The translations under genes were made by a program, and so were the position numbers. The notes under the pieces are model-generated. The model ran no database searches. It worked only from the letters and a program-made list of their open reading frames with translations, and was not told the DNA's origin. Positions 61,502-64,000 of a stretch of DNA of 64,000 nucleotides are shown here, piece after piece. Origin of the DNA: Actinomycetes bacterium (GTDB lineage Bacteria; Actinomycetota; Acidimicrobiia; Acidimicrobiales; Aldehydirespiratoraceae); NCBI GenBank assembly GCA_024276495.1, contig JAJRXC010000002.1, positions 43,537 through 107,536 on the forward strand. The letters run 5' to 3'. The number at the start of each line of letters is the position of its first letter. Within the stretch, counting starts at the first letter, position 1.

Positions 61502-62623
61502 ATGAAGGTTCTCGTCATGGGCGGCACCAACTTCAACGGCTTGGCGCTCGTCCACGAGTTGGTGCGCTGCGGCCACGACGTCACGGTGCTCAACCGGGGC
61601 AGGTCCGAGGCCGACATCCCTGATTCGGTCGATCGCCTGGTTGCCGACCGAAGCGACCCCGACACCGTCCGCACCGCCCTCGCCGGCACCGAATGGGACG
61701 TCATCCACGATGTGACCGCCTACCACCCCGACGACGTCGCGCTCATGATCGAGCTCTTTCGCGACCGGGTCGGCCACTACATCTTCGCCAGCTCGACGGT
61801 GACCTACGCGGCGGCCGACATCCTGCCGATCACCGAGAACCACCCCGACGACCGCGGCGAGGCCCAAAACGAGTACGGCCTCCACAAGCTGCTGTGCGAA
61901 GACCTTTTGAGGGCGGCCCACGCCGAACACGGGTTCCCGGCCACGACGGTGCCGTTCTCGATGGTCTTCGGCCCCCACAACATGATCTCGTCACGCGAGC
62001 AGGCGATGTTTCGTCGCCTCGTCGACGGCCGCCCGGTGCTGGTGCCCGGCGACGGGACCACACTGCTCCAGCTGGGCCATGTCGACGACCAAGCCCGCGC
62101 CCTCGAGCAGATGATGGGCAGGACCGTCACTTTCGGGCGCCGCTACAACCTGACCGGTCGTGAGTACGTCACCCGTACCGGCTACGTCGCCGAACTCGCC
62201 GCGGCCGCCGGTGTCGATTCGGTCGACGTCCGGTTCATCCCTCCCGAGCTGATGGATCGACTCTGGACCGGCGAGATCCTCGTCGACCTCGGCAGCGCCA
62301 CCGGCGTCGGCCTGTCGGTTCGCGCCACCGCCGACGGGGCGAAGGCAAGGGGTCGGTCCCGTGGCCGTCAACGGTTCCAGCTGAGCCAGCTCGTGCAGCA
62401 TCTCGCCCCCAACATCCACCATTGGAACCGCAGCACGGTGTTCTCGATCGAACGCGTGCGCGCCGATCTCGGATGGACGCCACAGCACGACTTCGCCTCC
62501 ATGGCCGCGCACACGTTTCGTTGGTGGCACGACTCCGGACGGGCCGACGAGCCGGCCGACTGGACCTTCGAGGACCGGATTCTCGAACTTCTCGACGGGC
62601 GCTCGGACCCACCGACGACCTAG
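61502..62623 (+). CDS. NAD-dependent epimerase/dehydratase family protein
   Basis: A 373-residue extended-SDR protein. Cofactor motif GGTNFNG at 7-13, catalytic YGLHK and FASSTVTY. The C-terminal third carries an Arg-rich insertion (AKARGRSRGRQRF). It resembles nucleoside-sugar epimerases or the SDR-like protein family related to chloroplast RNA-binding epimerase homologues. ATG at 61502 is preferred over the GTG at 61493 because MKVLVMGG is the usual opening. Confidence 0.83.
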   Translation: MKVLVMGGTNFNGLALVHELVRCGHDVTVLNRGRSEADIPDSVDRLVADRSDPDTVRTALAGTEWDVIHDVTAYHPDDVALMIELFRDRVGHYIFASSTVTYAAADILPITENHPDDRGEAQNEYGLHKLLCEDLLRAAHAEHGFPATTVPFSMVFGPHNMISSREQAMFRRLVDGRPVLVPGDGTTLLQLGHVDDQARALEQMMGRTVTFGRRYNLTGREYVTRTGYVAELAAAAGVDSVDVRFIPPELMDRLWTGEILVDLGSATGVGLSVRATADGAKARGRSRGRQRFQLSQLVQHLAPNIHHWNRSTVFSIERVRADLGWTPQHDFASMAAHTFRWWHDSGRADEPADWTFEDRILELLDGRSDPPTT

Positions 62624-62633
62624 GGTTTCGGCC

Positions 62634-63872
62634 ATGGCCATCGATGGACTCGATCTCATCTCCTCGGCGCGGTACGGGGCCGCCGGACCTCCACATGAGC
62701 AGTGGCGACAACTGCGCAGCCAGCCGCTCCGGTACTTCGAGCCGACCGACTACGAACCGTTCTGGGCGGTGACCCGCCACGCCGACATCATGGAGATCTC
62801 GGGTCGTCCGGACGATTTCTGCAACGGCGAGGGCATCGTCTTGCTCACCGACGAGCAGGCCTACCGGCGGGACAACCCCACGATCCCCATGGTGATGAAG
62901 ACCATCATCGAGATGGACCCTCCCGACCACCGGATCTTCCGCAAGGTCGCCAGCGGCTACTTCACTCCGCGGGGCATCGAGCGACTCGACGAGATCGTGA
63001 GCACCAGCGCCAAGGCGGTCATCGACTCTCTCGGCAGCGAGGGCGAAGCCGATTTCGTGGAGAAGATCACCCAGCAGCACCCGCTGCGGGTGTTGTCGAC
63101 GATCCTCGGCATCGAGCCGGAGCAGGAGCAACAGCTCCTCGAGCTGACGACCCAACTCTTCGGCGGCGACGATCCCGAGCTCCAACGGGAAGGCGAGACC
63201 CGTGACGAGGCCAACATGGCGCTGTTCATGGACTTCTTCACGATGTTCAACGCGATCATCCAGGACCGTCGGGCCAACCCCCGCGACGACCTCGCCACGA
63301 TGCTCGCTACCGCGACCCTGGAGAACGGCGAGCCGCTGGGCGACATCGAGACGCTCGGCTACTACCTGATCGTGTTCAACGCCGGGCACGACACGACCCG
63401 CCATTCGCTCACGGGCGCCTTCCAGGCCTTCCTCGAGAACCCCGACGAGTTCCAGCGACTACGAGACGACCCGAGTCTGCGGAAGACCGCGGTCGAGGAG
63501 ATCGTGCGGGTCTCGGCGCCGGTCAACTACATGAAGCGCACCGCCACCCGGGATCTCGTTTTCGACGGCCACGACATCGAGAAGGGCGACATGTTCGCCC
63601 TGTTCTACGCGTCGGCCAACCGCGACGAGTCCGTGTTCGACGATCCCGATCGCTTCGACATCGGCCGCTCACCCAATCGTCACCTGGGCTTCGGATGGGC
63701 GGAGCACTACTGCCTCGGGGCCCATCTCGCCCGTGCCTCGATCTCCGCCCTGCTCGAGCAGCTTGCCGCCCGCATGGAGTGGATGGAACCGGCCGGGGCT
63801 GCAGACTACGTGGCGTCGAGTTTCGTCGTCGGACCGAAACGGCTGCCGGTGCGCTACAAGATCTCGGGCTAG
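62634..63872 (+). CDS. Cytochrome P450 with altered haem-binding loop
   Basis: A 412-residue P450. I-helix FNAGHDTTRHS, ExxR as EEIVR, and the conserved PNRHLGFG run into the haem loop. The loop reads FGWAEHYCLG, with Cys360 as ligand: the usual second Gly of FGxGxHxC is Ala, and the next residue, often small or hydrophobic, is Glu. His is kept. The enzyme is probably active, since the ligand and ExxR are intact. ATG at 62634, 10 bases after the epimerase stop. Confidence 0.9.
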   Translation: MAIDGLDLISSARYGAAGPPHEQWRQLRSQPLRYFEPTDYEPFWAVTRHADIMEISGRPDDFCNGEGIVLLTDEQAYRRDNPTIPMVMKTIIEMDPPDHRIFRKVASGYFTPRGIERLDEIVSTSAKAVIDSLGSEGEADFVEKITQQHPLRVLSTILGIEPEQEQQLLELTTQLFGGDDPELQREGETRDEANMALFMDFFTMFNAIIQDRRANPRDDLATMLATATLENGEPLGDIETLGYYLIVFNAGHDTTRHSLTGAFQAFLENPDEFQRLRDDPSLRKTAVEEIVRVSAPVNYMKRTATRDLVFDGHDIEKGDMFALFYASANRDESVFDDPDRFDIGRSPNRHLGFGWAEHYCLGAHLARASISALLEQLAARMEWMEPAGAADYVASSFVVGPKRLPVRYKISG

Positions 63873-63878
63873 CGACGA

Positions 63879-64000
63879 ATGACCGGCGAGCGCGTGTATC
63901 GCGAGCCCGACTACCGGACCACCGCGGGCGAGTTCATCCGCCACGTCGCGGCCCGCTGGGGTGACCGTGAGCTCGCCGTGCTCGATGATCGCCGCCTCAC
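63879..64000 (+). CDS. N terminus of an adenylate-forming acyl-CoA synthetase (partial)
   Basis: ATG at 63879, six bases after the P450 stop, opens a frame that runs off the window (40 complete codons). The translation (TTAGEFIRHVAARWGDREL and AVLDDRRL) has the spacing of the N-terminal strand and helix of AMP-forming acyl-CoA synthetases, where an Ala-Val-Leu-Asp strand precedes the LTYAEL helix. No catalytic motif is included, so this is tentative. Confidence 0.55.
   Translation, partial: MTGERVYREPDYRTTAGEFIRHVAARWGDRELAVLDDRRL

Noticed and set aside
1..64000. tRNA, rRNA, CRISPR arrays, insertion sequences, integrase or att sites
   Set aside because: Read by eye, no tRNA T-loop and acceptor pairing, no regularly spaced repeats, no transposase or integrase motifs and no flanking direct repeats were found.

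Overview
The window looks like chromosomal DNA of a high-GC actinobacterium. Genes are packed with 4-base stop/start overlaps (GTGA or ATGA) and many GTG starts. The catabolic genes are of actinobacterial type: several P450s, acyl-CoA synthetases, type III CoA-transferases, a WS/DGAT acyltransferase and luciferase-like (F420-type) oxidoreductases. An acidimicrobial (Ilumatobacter-like) origin is a guess from gene content, not a phylogenetic result. I saw no rRNA, tRNA, CRISPR array, insertion sequence, integrase or phage gene, and no gene-free stretch longer than about 260 bases.

Region 1 (1-16.8 kb) is a lipid/sterol-like catabolic block: three SDRs, an aldehyde dehydrogenase, an alpha/beta hydrolase, two enoyl-CoA hydratases, an acyl-CoA dehydrogenase with a CaiB-type CoA-transferase, a double-hotdog dehydratase, a P450, an SCP2-type thiolase with its DUF35 partner, and an acyl-CoA synthetase. 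Region 3 (28.8-40.7 kb) resumes this theme with a WS/DGAT enzyme, a second acyl-CoA synthetase, an aldehyde dehydrogenase, a linalool dehydratase/isomerase-like protein coupled to a tiny membrane protein, a PhyH dioxygenase, an LLM oxidoreductase and a P450. Four control regions in these two blocks share a 17-bp near-palindrome (CTCTAAA-N3-TTTAGAG type), which suggests one common repressor that is not encoded here.

Region 2 (17.2-28.7 kb) is the most unusual part. On the plus strand are BshA-like and BshB-like genes. On the minus strand a tight operon encodes, in transcription order, a CBS-pair protein; a 1285-residue fusion of FHA, indoleamine-2,3-dioxygenase-like, FAD/NADP reductase, cytochrome b5 and a helical tail; a 1016-residue PIG-L deacetylase ending in a cyclic-nucleotide-binding domain; and a BshC-like protein. 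An FHA-adenylyl cyclase is encoded divergently beside bshA. Together these suggest a bacillithiol-like thiol or glycoconjugate pathway linked to cAMP/FHA signalling and to a possibly self-sufficient haem enzyme.

Region 4 (40.7-52.2 kb) is a reductive pyrimidine/hydantoin degradation island. It has a MocR regulator, beta-ureidopropionase, omega-aminotransferase, dihydropyrimidinase, a CoA-acylating semialdehyde dehydrogenase, an LLM oxidoreductase where a dihydropyrimidine dehydrogenase would be expected, and a complete NMT1/TauABC-type ABC importer.

Region 5 (52.2-64 kb) is mixed: xylAB, a DUF1989 protein, a histidine phosphatase, a zinc alcohol dehydrogenase, two DUF202 membrane proteins, a family VIII esterase, a WYL-type regulator divergent from an SRPBCC protein, an NAD-dependent epimerase, a P450 with an altered haem loop, and the start of a further adenylate-forming enzyme cut by the window edge.
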